This document shows positions 1 through 6,980 of a DNA stretch of 22,218 nucleotides, in pieces. Made by a program: the position numbers and the translations under genes. The notes under the pieces were generated by a model that was not told the DNA's origin, made no database searches, and worked only from the letters and a program-made list of their open reading frames with translations. The stretch covers positions 1-22,218 of the forward strand of contig CAKTUS010000040.1 in NCBI GenBank assembly GCA_934621485.1, read 5' to 3'. This DNA comes from an uncultured Clostridia bacterium. Its GTDB lineage: Bacteria > Bacillota > Clostridia > Christensenellales > Aristaeellaceae. How positions within the stretch are numbered: position 1 is the stretch's first letter; the number at the start of each line of letters is the position of its first letter.

Positions 1-37
1 GCTCCTGGAGTTTTTCCCGCAATTCTTCTATCTTCAT
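1..37 (-). CDS. 5' end of an unidentified gene (partial)
   Basis: Only the first twelve codons are in the window, reading MKIEELREKLQE on the minus strand. The ATG at 37-35 follows a GGAG motif five bases upstream, which is the main reason for calling a gene. The fragment is rich in Glu, Lys and Leu, as expected for an amphipathic helix or coiled coil, but is too short to assign a family. It is divergent from the zinc-ribbon gene that starts at 176. Confidence 0.45.
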   Translation of the reverse strand, partial: MKIEELREKLQE

Positions 38-94
38 ACCACTCCATTATATCACTTTTTAAATGCTGTTGCCCTGCTTGAACCCTTGGGCGGA

Positions 95-123
95 TTGTCT
101 TTGCGCCGCTTTTGTGTTATAAT
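95..123 (+). promoter_or_regulatory. Sigma-A-type promoter for the zinc-ribbon/TPM genes
   Basis: A -35-like TTGTCT (95-100) is separated by exactly 17 bases from a perfect TATAAT (118-123). The predicted start of transcription near 130 leaves a leader of about 45 bases before the ATG at 176. Confidence 0.65.
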
Positions 124-175
124 GACTGCGATCGTCAAAATTCCGTTTAGATATTCATTTGGAAGAGGTGAAACC

Positions 176-1234
176 ATGGCAGGTACAACTTTCAAATGCC
201 CCAATTGCGGCGCATACCTGACCTTTGATCCCGAAACCCAGCTGTGGAAATGTCCCTTCTGCTCCTCCGGCTTTTCGGAAGCGGAGCTGCTTCAGAAGGA
301 TGACGAATATCAAAAAGAAGCGCAGACCCAGGAGCCGGAAACCGTGCCTACCGCCGACGGCGCTCAGGTAGTGTACCGTTGCCCCAGCTGCGGCAGCGAG
401 ATTGTCACCGACGAAACCACCGTGGCTACCCAGTGTTATTACTGCCACAGTCCGGTGGTGTTGCAGGGCAAGCTGACAAACGACATGCGGCCCGACAAGG
501 TGCTGCCTTTCTCCATCGATAAGGATAAGGCCATTCAAACCTTTCTGGCCTGGGCCAAAACCAAGAAATACATCCCCAACGCCTTCTTCCAGGAGGCGCA
601 GCTGCAAACCATGTCCGGCGTGTATTATCCCCACTTTGTCACCGAGTGCCAGGTGGACGGCTCGGTGGAAGGTCAGGCTTCCAACAGCCATGTAATGGAC
701 AGCGGCAAGTACATCGTTACCACCACGGAGCATTATCACGTGCGCCGCGACGGCCGGTTTACCTTCCGCAACATCATGCGTCCCGCTCTCAGCAAGGCCA
801 ACCGCAAGCTGTCCGACGGGATTCATCCCTTCCCTCTGGAAAAGGCCAAGCCCTTTTCCGGCGCGTATCTGTCCGGATTTTTGGCCGAGCGCCGGGACAT
901 TGACGCCGATTCCATCCGGGAAAACGTGGAAAAGGAAGTGGCGGAGTACGTAACGCCTATGCTGCGGGATACCCTTAGCTATGAATCGACGCAGGTGAAT
1001 TCCTCCAGCAAGGTGCGCGGCATGAAGACCCAGTATGTGCTGCTGCCCACCTGGGTGCTGACCTATCCCAACAAAAGCAACCCGGAAGAACCCTACTACT
1101 ACGCCCTGAACGGCTGCACCGGCGAGGTGTGCGGCAAGCTGCCCATCGACAAGCGCAAGCTGCGGCGCAAGGCTTTTTTGGTGGGAGCCATCGTCTTTGT
1201 ACTGATGTGCCTGGCCGGCTATTTTCTGTATTAA
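176..1234 (+). CDS. Double zinc-ribbon protein with a C-terminal membrane anchor
   Basis: A 352-residue protein. Two rubredoxin-like zinc ribbons are visible: CxxC at residues 8/11 with 26/29, and CxxC at 69/72 with 87/90. A soluble region of about 240 residues follows, and a hydrophobic segment near the C terminus (around residues 330-350) ends in YFLY, which suggests a tail-anchored protein with the ribbons in the cytosol. Such proteins are often automatically labelled as RNA polymerase subunit P-like or PriA-like because of the ribbons alone; there is no helicase or polymerase domain here. The start at 176 is preferred over an upstream in-frame codon at 86 because GGAAGAGGTG lies just before it and residue 2 onward begins the ribbon. 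The next gene, a TPM-domain protein, is 15 bases downstream, so the two are probably cotranscribed and act together at the membrane. Molecular function unknown. Confidence 0.85.
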   Translation: MAGTTFKCPNCGAYLTFDPETQLWKCPFCSSGFSEAELLQKDDEYQKEAQTQEPETVPTADGAQVVYRCPSCGSEIVTDETTVATQCYYCHSPVVLQGKLTNDMRPDKVLPFSIDKDKAIQTFLAWAKTKKYIPNAFFQEAQLQTMSGVYYPHFVTECQVDGSVEGQASNSHVMDSGKYIVTTTEHYHVRRDGRFTFRNIMRPALSKANRKLSDGIHPFPLEKAKPFSGAYLSGFLAERRDIDADSIRENVEKEVAEYVTPMLRDTLSYESTQVNSSSKVRGMKTQYVLLPTWVLTYPNKSNPEEPYYYALNGCTGEVCGKLPIDKRKLRRKAFLVGAIVFVLMCLAGYFLY

Positions 1235-1249
1235 GGAGGGAGGAAAACC

Positions 1250-2092
1250 ATGAAAAAGCAATGGATCGCTCTGTTGGCCGCCCTCATGGCGCTGCTTTTG
1301 TGCCTGAGCGCCGCAGCCGCGGAAAATCCGCGTATCTTGGACCGGGCTGATTTATTTACCAACGCCGAAGAAGCGGCTATTTCAGAAGCCATCGAAATCT
1401 TCCAGCAGAAAACCGGCATGGACTTTGTGGTGCTCACCTCCAGCGAAGCCCACGAGGGTTCGGCCGTGCAGGTGGCCGACGGCGTGTACGAGCGCGGCCA
1501 CTTTGGCCTGGATGAGGAAAACAGCGGAATTCTGTACTATATTGACATGTCGGAACGCTATCACTATCTGTCCACCGCCGGCAAAACCATCGATTACATG
1601 ACCGACGAGCGCATTGAAGAAGCCATTGCCGCCTGCACGCCCTATCTGTCCGGGGGCGATTATGCCGGCGCAGTGGAAAAGATGATCGATTTGGTGCAGG
1701 GCTATGTGAAAGCCGGGATTCCGGAAGGCCAGTACCGCTACGACGTTATCACCGGCCAGCAGCTTACCGCCCGCCACAAGGCCCTTACCGGCGGCGAGAT
1801 TGTGATTGCCCTGGCGGCGGCATTGGTGGTAATGCTGCTGTTTATGGCCCGCGTGAAGCACGGCTATCTGCTAAAGGGCAGCACCTATGACTACAATTTC
1901 CGCGACAACAGCGTCATGAACCTGACCAATCAGGTGGACCAGTACCTGAATACCACCACCACCCGGGTACGCAAGCCCGATCCGCCGGAAAGCCGCAGCG
2001 GCGGCAATGGGGGCGGCGGCTTCTCCGGCGGCAGCGGCGTGCATACCAGCAGCGGCGGCGTGAGCCACGGCGGCGGCGGCGGTCACTTCTAA
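1250..2092 (+). CDS. TPM-domain (YgcG-like) exported membrane protein
   Basis: A 280-residue protein with a signal peptide (about 1-24, ending in SAAAA), a TPM domain at roughly 27-152, one transmembrane helix at about 183-200 and a C-terminal tail from about 248 that is almost only Gly, Ser and His and ends GGGGGHF. TPM domains occur in Psb32/YgcG/MOLO-1-like proteins and have been linked to membrane-protein maintenance and acid phosphatase activity in plants; the bacterial role is not settled. The topology predicts an extracytoplasmic TPM domain and a cytoplasmic Gly/His tail, which might bind metal. AAGGAGGGAGG precedes the ATG. It lies 15 bases after the double zinc-ribbon gene, a likely functional partner. 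Confidence 0.85.
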   Translation: MKKQWIALLAALMALLLCLSAAAAENPRILDRADLFTNAEEAAISEAIEIFQQKTGMDFVVLTSSEAHEGSAVQVADGVYERGHFGLDEENSGILYYIDMSERYHYLSTAGKTIDYMTDERIEEAIAACTPYLSGGDYAGAVEKMIDLVQGYVKAGIPEGQYRYDVITGQQLTARHKALTGGEIVIALAAALVVMLLFMARVKHGYLLKGSTYDYNFRDNSVMNLTNQVDQYLNTTTTRVRKPDPPESRSGGNGGGGFSGGSGVHTSSGGVSHGGGGGHF

Positions 2093-2120
2093 TTCTACTT
2101 TGATTTCCAGGACTTTCTTT

Positions 2121-2284
2121 AAGGCAACACCGCACAAATGAGGTGGTCGGCCGGCGAACGGATTTTTCGTCAGATGCAAAGGCAGATTTCGAAGGTTTAC
2201 TGGCGGCAAATCGAGAAATCCGCATGCCGCAAACGGCGGAAAAGTCATCGCCCGACGCGCCGCCGAATGGTGCGGCGGCGCCTT
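2121..2284. mobile_element. Putative MITE-like element with imperfect 15-bp terminal inverted repeats
   Basis: The left end AAGGCAACACCGCAC (2121-2135) and the right end GTGCGGCGGCGCCTT (2270-2284) are inverted repeats matching at 12 of 15 positions. The 164-base unit has no credible open reading frame and lies between the TPM gene and tag. No target-site duplication is obvious. The structure is seen directly; mobility is inferred. Confidence 0.45.
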
Positions 2285-2303
2285 GAACAAAATGTCATTC
2301 CCC

Positions 2304-2338
2304 CCTTTGGCCGCGCTTTGCGCGGCCAAAGGCGTTTT
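2304..2338 (+). terminator. Strong intrinsic terminator or attenuator before tag
   Basis: A 12-bp perfect GC-rich stem (2304-2315 with 2321-2332) with a five-base loop is followed by CGTTTT. It lies about 210 bases after the TPM stop and only a few bases before the Shine-Dalgarno sequence of tag (GAGGTG, 2341-2346), so it could end the upstream operon or regulate read-through into tag. Confidence 0.75.
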
Positions 2339-2352
2339 ACGAGGTGTTGAAA

Positions 2353-2907
2353 ATGGCGGAAACCGTTCACCGCTGCTCCTGGGCCAAGGGCCCTCTGATG
2401 GAGGCTTATCATGACAACGAGTGGGGTCGCCCCACCCGGGACGAACAGAAGCTGTATGAAATGCTCCTTCTGGAAGCCTTTCAGGCAGGGCTGTCCTGGT
2501 ATGTGGTGTGGAGCAAGCGGGATGCGTTCCTTCGGGCTTTCGACGGGTTTGACGCGCATAAAATTGCAGCCTACGGACAGGATAAGATCGACGCGCTGAT
2601 GAAGGCGGAAGGCATTATCCACTGCCGCCGCAAAATAGAAGCGGCCGTTGGCAACGCGCGTGTTTTTTTGGAAATTGAGCGGCAGTACGGCAGCTTTTCC
2701 GCCTACCTGTACGCCTTCACCCCGAAGGGCATACCCGTGGTGAACCGGGAGAAGCAGCCTTGCGTTACGTCTCCCCTCAGCGACGCCATTTCCGCCGACC
2801 TGCGCCGCCGGGGCATGAAGTATATGGGCTCGGTAACGGTATACAGCTACCTGCAAGCCGTCGGCGTGGTCAACGACCACGAGCCGGGCTGCTTTCTGCA
2901 TGCCTGA
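2353..2907 (+). CDS. tag: DNA-3-methyladenine glycosylase I
   Basis: A 184-residue enzyme that excises 3-methyladenine from alkylated DNA in base excision repair. It matches the E. coli Tag family along its length. The zinc ligands of the family are present: Cys8, His20 in YHDNEWG, His176 and Cys180 in NDHEPGC. The catalytic glutamate is Glu41 in LEAFQAGLSW. The ATG at 2353 is preferred over the in-frame GTG at 2344 because GAGGTG lies six bases before it and the family begins close to the first zinc Cys. It is followed 24 bases later by a YtvI-type permease gene, so the two are likely an operon. No promoter is evident between the terminator-like hairpin and the gene. Confidence 0.95.
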   Translation: MAETVHRCSWAKGPLMEAYHDNEWGRPTRDEQKLYEMLLLEAFQAGLSWYVVWSKRDAFLRAFDGFDAHKIAAYGQDKIDALMKAEGIIHCRRKIEAAVGNARVFLEIERQYGSFSAYLYAFTPKGIPVVNREKQPCVTSPLSDAISADLRRRGMKYMGSVTVYSYLQAVGVVNDHEPGCFLHA

Positions 2908-2931
2908 GGCTTTGGCAAGGAGGCAAGCGGG

Positions 2932-4023
2932 ATGAACGGTTCCTTTTCCCTGCGGTTTCAGCTTTGGAACCGGCGTTTGAACGACCTGCCTCGCAAGCTG
3001 GGATTGCTGCTGGCAACCTTTGCCGCCGCTTTGGCGGCCTGGCTGCTGCTGCCTTATGGCTGGCCCTTTGCGCTGGCCTTTGTTTTTTCGCGTATGCTGG
3101 AGCCCTTTGTTCAGCTGCTTTCAAAGGGCCGTATTCGCCTGCGGCGCTGGCTGGCGGCGGCCATTGGCACGCTGCTGCTGGTGAGCGTGGCGCTAACGGC
3201 TACGGCGGCGCTCATCGCCCTGCTCAGCCGCCAGCTGTCCGCCCTGGCCAAAGCCCTGCCCCAGGCCCTGACCTGGGTAAACGAAACCGCCATTCCGGCT
3301 GTGGAAAGCCTGTACCAGCAGTACCGCGACATTCTGCCCGCCTACCTGCCCGGCATGCTGGAAGCCTCGCTTTCTTCCCTGGGGCAAAGCGCCATTCGCC
3401 TGGCGGGAACCCTGTCGGCCATGGTAACCAGCGGCGCGTGGAGCACAGCCGCCTCCATTCCCTATGCGCTGCTCAGCCTGATGCTTACCATCATGGGCAC
3501 CTATTACATGACGGCCGATCGAACGCGCATCGCGGCGTTTTTTCAGCGGAATCTGCCGCCCCGTTTTCTGCGCCGGGGACGAATCATGCGCCAAAAGCTG
3601 AAACGGGCCGTTGTGGGGCAGCTGCGCAGTCAATTGATTGTATCCATGTGGATTACCGTTTTTCTGGCGGCGGCCCTGCTGCTGTTTCGGGTGCGGCATG
3701 GGCTGCCGGCGGCGTTGCTGATTGGCCTGGCCGATGCGCTGCCCGTGGTTGGCGCCGGTCTGTTTTTAATTCCATGGAGCCTGCTTTCCTTCTGGAACGG
3801 CGATACGGCCCTCGGCATACTGACTGCCTGCCTGTACGGCGGAACCATTCTCATCCGTCAGGTACTGGAGCCGCGCATTGTAGGCAAGCATCTGGGGCTA
3901 TATCCTCTGGCGACCATGGCGGCCATGTTTGCCGGCTACCGGCTGGCGGGCGTGCTTGGCCTCGTCGCCGGGCCCATTTTGCTCAATATGGCCTCCGTGG
4001 TGCTGAAAGCCCGGGAAGCATGA
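2932..4023 (+). CDS. YtvI-like sporulation/AI-2E-family integral membrane protein
   Basis: A 363-residue polytopic membrane protein of the AI-2E exporter superfamily (UPF0118/PerM). Hydrophobic segments cluster at the N terminus (about 24-60 and 67-95), then come a more polar extracellular-type region and a C-terminal membrane bundle with the family signatures LADALPVVGAG, R.VLEPRIVGKHLGLYPL and GLVAGPILL. The length and the N-terminal architecture are closest to the sporulation membrane protein YtvI; an AI-2 exporter role should not be assumed from the family name. AGGAGG precedes the ATG by eight bases. The gene follows tag by 24 bases. If it is YtvI, it supports a spore-forming host. Confidence 0.8.
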   Translation: MNGSFSLRFQLWNRRLNDLPRKLGLLLATFAAALAAWLLLPYGWPFALAFVFSRMLEPFVQLLSKGRIRLRRWLAAAIGTLLLVSVALTATAALIALLSRQLSALAKALPQALTWVNETAIPAVESLYQQYRDILPAYLPGMLEASLSSLGQSAIRLAGTLSAMVTSGAWSTAASIPYALLSLMLTIMGTYYMTADRTRIAAFFQRNLPPRFLRRGRIMRQKLKRAVVGQLRSQLIVSMWITVFLAAALLLFRVRHGLPAALLIGLADALPVVGAGLFLIPWSLLSFWNGDTALGILTACLYGGTILIRQVLEPRIVGKHLGLYPLATMAAMFAGYRLAGVLGLVAGPILLNMASVVLKAREA

Positions 4024-4063
4024 CTCTTGCCTTGGGCCCGAAAGCGCCGGTTCCCATGCTTTT
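4016..4063 (+). terminator. Weak candidate terminator at the end of the tag-ytvI operon
   Basis: AAGCATG (4016-4022) pairs with CATGCTT (4055-4061), followed by TT. The loop is about 32 bases with a smaller internal GC-rich hairpin. The stem overlaps the stop codon, so this is only a candidate. Confidence 0.25.
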
Positions 4064-4209
4064 GTCAAAAACATGATGGAGCGGGAGACAGAGCGGCTGC
4101 TCACTGGTCAGGAGGGCAACCGTCGTGCTCCTCCCTTGTTTCCCGCTCCAACGGCGGGGCGCTACCCGTCCATGGCGGTTGTGCCCGCCCGGGCGCCTTT
4201 CCTCTGGTT

Positions 4210-4290
4210 TTAGGAGTCTCTAAGCCTTCTGCGCCGCCCTTTTCCAGCGAACCAACGCGGCGATGTTCACTGGCGCGGACAAGCGACCGC
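4210..4290 (+). repeat. Partial copy E of the modular intergenic repeat
   Basis: The segment from TCTCTAAGCCTT through GCGAACCAACGCGGCGATG and TTCACTGGCGC aligns in order with the right half of copy C (CCCTTAAGCCTT, GCGAACCGGCGTAGCGACG, TTCGCGGGCG near 14070-14135). The palindrome module is missing. Confidence 0.5.
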
Positions 4291-4397
4291 TCCTTGCTGC
4301 GCAAGACAGCCAAAACCGCCGACAAAGCTGGGGATATGCACCACGCCTTCAAGGCGCACTGAAAGACCCGGCAACCGCATCATTATCTCAGGCCATC

Positions 4398-4446
4398 CAA
4401 AAAGCGCGCTTTGCCTGCGGCTCGCTAGGCGAGCAGGCAAAGCGCG
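4398..4446 (-). terminator. Strong minus-strand intrinsic terminator
   Basis: A 13-bp perfect stem (4405-4417 with 4434-4446) continues, after a three-base bulge, into a five-bp stem around a TAG loop. On the minus strand it is followed by TTTTT. It would stop leftward transcripts from the Gfo/Idh/MocA gene, or any RNA made from the AT-rich patch between. Confidence 0.6.
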
Positions 4447-4484
4447 TTAAGGAAAGCCTTGCTGCGCAAGGCCCAGGTTGCTGA

Positions 4485-4527
4485 AAAACGCCTATCACAA
4501 AAACGGCACAAAAATCGCTGGCGTTTT
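4485..4527 (-). terminator. Candidate minus-strand hairpin with T tract
   Basis: AAAACGCC (4485-4492) and GGCGTTTT (4520-4527) form a perfect eight-bp inverted repeat with a 27-base loop. On the minus strand it runs into TTTTTC. The long loop makes it a weaker candidate than the hairpin at 4398-4446. Confidence 0.3.
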
Positions 4528-4641
4528 GTTCCTCTCAGATTGATTTTCGCCTATAACATAAAAGAAAGGGAAGCCTCTTTTGCTTTCGTTGCGTTAGAGA
4601 GAAATCTTTTGCAGGGGTTATGGATGTCTTTTTGAAGCGAG

Positions 4642-4740
4642 GGACTTTTTCAGCGGTCTGAGCCCTGCTGCGCAAGGCTCCCGACGTACACGCTGCCTGG
4701 TTCGCAATGAAAAATCGGAGGGCCGCGGCCCTCCGATACA
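4642..4740 (-). repeat. Copy A of the modular intergenic repeat, with palindrome
   Basis: On the minus strand this contains a 24-base perfect palindrome (4714-4737), then TTTTTCATTGCGAACC and CGTGTACGTCGG, and ends at CTCAGACCGCTGAAAAAG. The palindrome module matches copies B and C, and the CTTTTTCAGCGGTCTGAG end is identical to copy D. Palindrome plus TTTTT lies about 90 bases after the Gfo/Idh/MocA stop and may also work as its terminator. Confidence 0.7.
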
Positions 4741-4822
4741 AAAATGATCCGACAATCGCAGGCCCGCCGACGGGCTCATTGATCAGCAGCCTTCCCGGTT
4801 CTCTTGCCGGGAAACCCTGCGC

Positions 4823-5860
4823 TTATGCCAGGAAGCCATAATCGATTTCCACCGGGGTGCGAGTCTTGGCGGATTCCATGATGGCCAGAATCGCCAGCGA
4901 GGTTCGGGCGGCGTCCTCCAAGCTGACCACAAAGGGATCGCCGGAAGACAGCTTATCCACAAAGGAGCGGATGCTTTCATAGGCAAAGCCCTTTACACGG
5001 CCATGAATCTGGTTGCGCACGATAATATCCGGCACGCTAACCTTCTCATCGGAATAGAACTGAATCAGGTTGTGGTTGCTGGCGTCAATGGCAATCATGG
5101 CCTTATCGCCGCACAGGTTGCACTTGATGTCGTTCACACAGGGGTTGGCGTTGGGCGTGATCCAGCCGTTCTCCATCTGGGCTACGCCGCCCTTTTCAAA
5201 CTCCAGCGTGCTGAGGAACACATCCTCGGTATGCACGCCCAGCCGGTCCAGCACGCCCCGGTTCGATACGGTATACACTCTCTTCACCCGGTCCTGGAAC
5301 AGCCATTGCAGCGTATCAAAGCTATGGCTGCCCAAAAACCACAAGATGGAGGAGCTAGCCGCCCAGGGCAGCATATCGGTGGCTACCCACCTGATATCGT
5401 TCAAGCGAAAATAAGCGTTACGCAGCGTGCCAAGCTCGCCGTTTTCAATCAGCCGCCGGGCTTCGGCAAAGGGCGGACTCCAGCGGTTGTGCAGGTCTAC
5501 CATGGCGCGCACGCCGTTTGCCCGCACGGCCTCTACAATGCGGAATACATCCTCCCGGGTGGTAGCCAGCGGTTTTTCAATCAGCATGTGCTTTTTCGCC
5601 TGGGCGCACTTGACAGCGATGTCCGCATGCAAATGGTCCGGCGTTACAATCGACACGGCCTCAAAGCCGCCGTCCCGAAGCAGGTCGTCCACGTTGGTAT
5701 ACACTTTGGGCAGACTGTATTTTTGAGCCAGCGCCCGTGCCCGTTCTTCATTCTGGTCACAAATGGCCACCGGCTCCACCAAGGGATGCTCCCGGTAAAT
5801 GGCGGCATGGGTATCGCCCCATACGCCCGCGCCGATGATTGCAATACGGAAGGTTTTCAT
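4823..5860 (-). CDS. Gfo/Idh/MocA-family NAD(P)-dependent oxidoreductase
   Basis: A 345-residue dehydrogenase of the kind acting on sugars, inositols or their derivatives. The N-terminal Rossmann fold carries IAIIGAGVWGDTHAA (about 6-20), and the family motif EKP (95-97, in LIEKPLATT) supplies the conserved lysine. A C-terminal beta-sheet domain follows, with HNRWSPPF near 123. The substrate cannot be deduced. An AraC-type regulator ends about 96 bases upstream on the same strand, so this is probably the sugar-responsive target gene of that regulator. AAGGAG lies ten bases before the ATG. An inverted repeat covers the -10-like box and the Shine-Dalgarno region. Confidence 0.9.
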   Translation of the reverse strand: MKTFRIAIIGAGVWGDTHAAIYREHPLVEPVAICDQNEERARALAQKYSLPKVYTNVDDLLRDGGFEAVSIVTPDHLHADIAVKCAQAKKHMLIEKPLATTREDVFRIVEAVRANGVRAMVDLHNRWSPPFAEARRLIENGELGTLRNAYFRLNDIRWVATDMLPWAASSSILWFLGSHSFDTLQWLFQDRVKRVYTVSNRGVLDRLGVHTEDVFLSTLEFEKGGVAQMENGWITPNANPCVNDIKCNLCGDKAMIAIDASNHNLIQFYSDEKVSVPDIIVRNQIHGRVKGFAYESIRSFVDKLSSGDPFVVSLEDAARTSLAILAIMESAKTRTPVEIDYGFLA

Positions 5861-5863
5861 CAG

Positions 5864-5904
5864 TACTCAGCTCCTTTTAACAGCGTTTTGGCATGAGCTG
5901 AGTA
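5864..5904 (-). promoter_or_regulatory. Inverted repeat and -10 box upstream of the oxidoreductase gene
   Basis: TACTCAGCTC (5864-5873) and GAGCTGAGTA (5895-5904) are a perfect ten-bp inverted repeat. One arm overlaps a minus-strand TATACT (-10-like, 5901-5906), the other the GGAG of the ribosome-binding site. No good -35 is seen, which fits a promoter needing an activator. Confidence 0.4.
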
Positions 5905-5956
5905 TACCAAAACCGAAGAAAACCAGCGTTCGTTCCCGGGCCGACAATGTTACCAA

Positions 5957-6886
5957 TCAGTCGGCAAGCGAACACTTCTTTTGAACCAGCGTCTCCGGCT
6001 CTGCCGCCACCCGGCGCAGATAAGCCGTAGGGCTGGAGCCTGTGAGACGCCGAAACTGGGTAGAAAACGCCTGGCAGGAGGAATACCCCAATTCCGTAGC
6101 CACCTCGGTTACGTTCCAGCGGCCGCTGCGAAGCATGCGGCGGGCTTCCGCCATGCGCATACGCTGATAGCAGTGCATAACGCCGCCCTGGTTTTGGGCG
6201 CGAAACAGCGTTTTGAGCACCGTGCCGCTCATGTTCAAATACTGGCAGCAATCGGAAAAGCTCAAATTGTCGCGCAGGTGCTCGCACATATAGCTTTTCA
6301 GCCGCTGCACCAGCATATCCGGGCCTTCCTCCGCGGTCACAGGGCCGCCTTTGGCAGCAGCCGGCCGGCTTTCCTGATGGCTGCGGGTTAATTGAATCAG
6401 CAAAAGCTCCAGGTAATCAAGCATCATTTGCAAAGCGCCGTAGCGGGCGTTGCACAGCCGGTCTCGGTCCAGGTCACGGTGGCAGTCCAGCACCGGACCG
6501 TACAGCGCCGCCCCCTCCTCCAACAGCTGGGAAAGCAGCAGGCGCTCCTGACGGCCCGTGTCCAGCGGCAGGTTTTCAATCAGGGGCAAGGCGTCGTTTT
6601 CCAGGGAAAAGGACACAATAAAAATATTCGGCGTGCTGCCAGGCAGCAGATGGATGCAGTGGTAGCGGTTGGGCGCGTGCAAAAACAGCTGGCCCTGCCG
6701 CAAAACATGCCTTTCCTCACCGGATTGAACAACCGCCTGCCCGGCGTCCATGTAAACCAGTTCCCAAAAGTCATGGCTTTCTCCTTCCAGGCGGGCGGAA
6801 GGATCAAACTGAAAATAATAAAAGCTGTGCAGCCGCGTAATGCGCAAATCGCGGCTGGCGTTTACGGGCGGATAGCGCACCGGCAT
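5957..6886 (-). CDS. AraC-family transcriptional regulator with cupin sensor
   Basis: A 309-residue regulator. The N-terminal part (about 35-110; HDFWELVYMDAG, VLRQGQLFLHAPNRYH) is the cupin-type ligand-binding fold of AraC regulators. The C-terminal part (about 200-293) holds the two helix-turn-helix motifs, the second with VTEVATELGYSS and FSTQFRRLTGSSPTAYLRR. It probably controls the adjacent Gfo/Idh/MocA gene in response to a sugar or sugar derivative. AGGAGG is five bases before the ATG at 6886. Its own promoter lies inside a perfect inverted repeat, suggesting autoregulation. Confidence 0.92.
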   Translation of the reverse strand: MPVRYPPVNASRDLRITRLHSFYYFQFDPSARLEGESHDFWELVYMDAGQAVVQSGEERHVLRQGQLFLHAPNRYHCIHLLPGSTPNIFIVSFSLENDALPLIENLPLDTGRQERLLLSQLLEEGAALYGPVLDCHRDLDRDRLCNARYGALQMMLDYLELLLIQLTRSHQESRPAAAKGGPVTAEEGPDMLVQRLKSYMCEHLRDNLSFSDCCQYLNMSGTVLKTLFRAQNQGGVMHCYQRMRMAEARRMLRSGRWNVTEVATELGYSSCQAFSTQFRRLTGSSPTAYLRRVAAEPETLVQKKCSLAD

Positions 6887-6902
6887 GGCCTCCTCGATAT
6901 GT

Positions 6903-6945
6903 AAACCGTTTTATTCTATTATAAACCCAAAAACGGTTTGGTCAA
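6903..6945 (-). promoter_or_regulatory. AraC-gene promoter nested in a perfect 10-bp inverted repeat
   Basis: On the minus strand TTGACC (6945-6940), a 16-base spacer and a perfect TATAAT (6923-6918) form a strong promoter. AAACCGTTTT (6903-6912) and AAAACGGTTT (6930-6939) are a perfect inverted repeat flanking the -10 box, a plausible operator. Confidence 0.65.
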
Positions 6946-6953
6946 GCAAAGAA

Positions 6954-6980
6954 CGCCAAAACCGCCGGCCGATCCGGCGG
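6954..6980 (-). terminator. Candidate minus-strand terminator upstream of the AraC gene
   Basis: CCGCCGG (6962-6968) and CCGGCGG (6974-6980) form a seven-bp stem with a five-base loop. On the minus strand it is followed by TTTTGGCG. It may back up the terminator after the HtrA gene. Confidence 0.4.

Larger units (their letters stand above)
4024..4822. other. Gene-free, repeat-rich spacer
   Basis: No open reading frame here has a ribosome-binding site and family-like composition. The stretch holds a partial copy of the window's intergenic repeat (about 4210-4290), several copies of a TGCTGCGCAAG motif (near 4296, 4460 and 4662), a minus-strand terminator (4398-4446), a distinctly AT-rich patch (about 4485-4640) and another repeat copy with its palindrome (4642-4740). 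Confidence 0.7.

Noticed and set aside
46..51. Minus-strand TGATATAAT as promoter of the gene leaving the left edge
   Set aside because: It is only eight bases before the start codon, so transcription would begin almost at the ATG and omit the GGAG motif; no -35 is seen. It is probably AT-rich chance sequence.
155..1261. Long minus-strand frames opposite the zinc-ribbon gene and similar antisense frames (for example 7294-8556 plus, 15589-16878 plus)
   Set aside because: They are mirror frames of well-supported genes, caused by high GC codon usage. They have His/Gly/Ala-rich composition, no domain signatures and no ribosome-binding sites.
2760..4076. A 438-codon plus-strand frame overlapping tag and the YtvI-like gene
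   Set aside because: It is an alternative frame of two recognisable genes with good starts; its protein is Arg/Gly/Ala/Pro-rich without hydrophobic segments.
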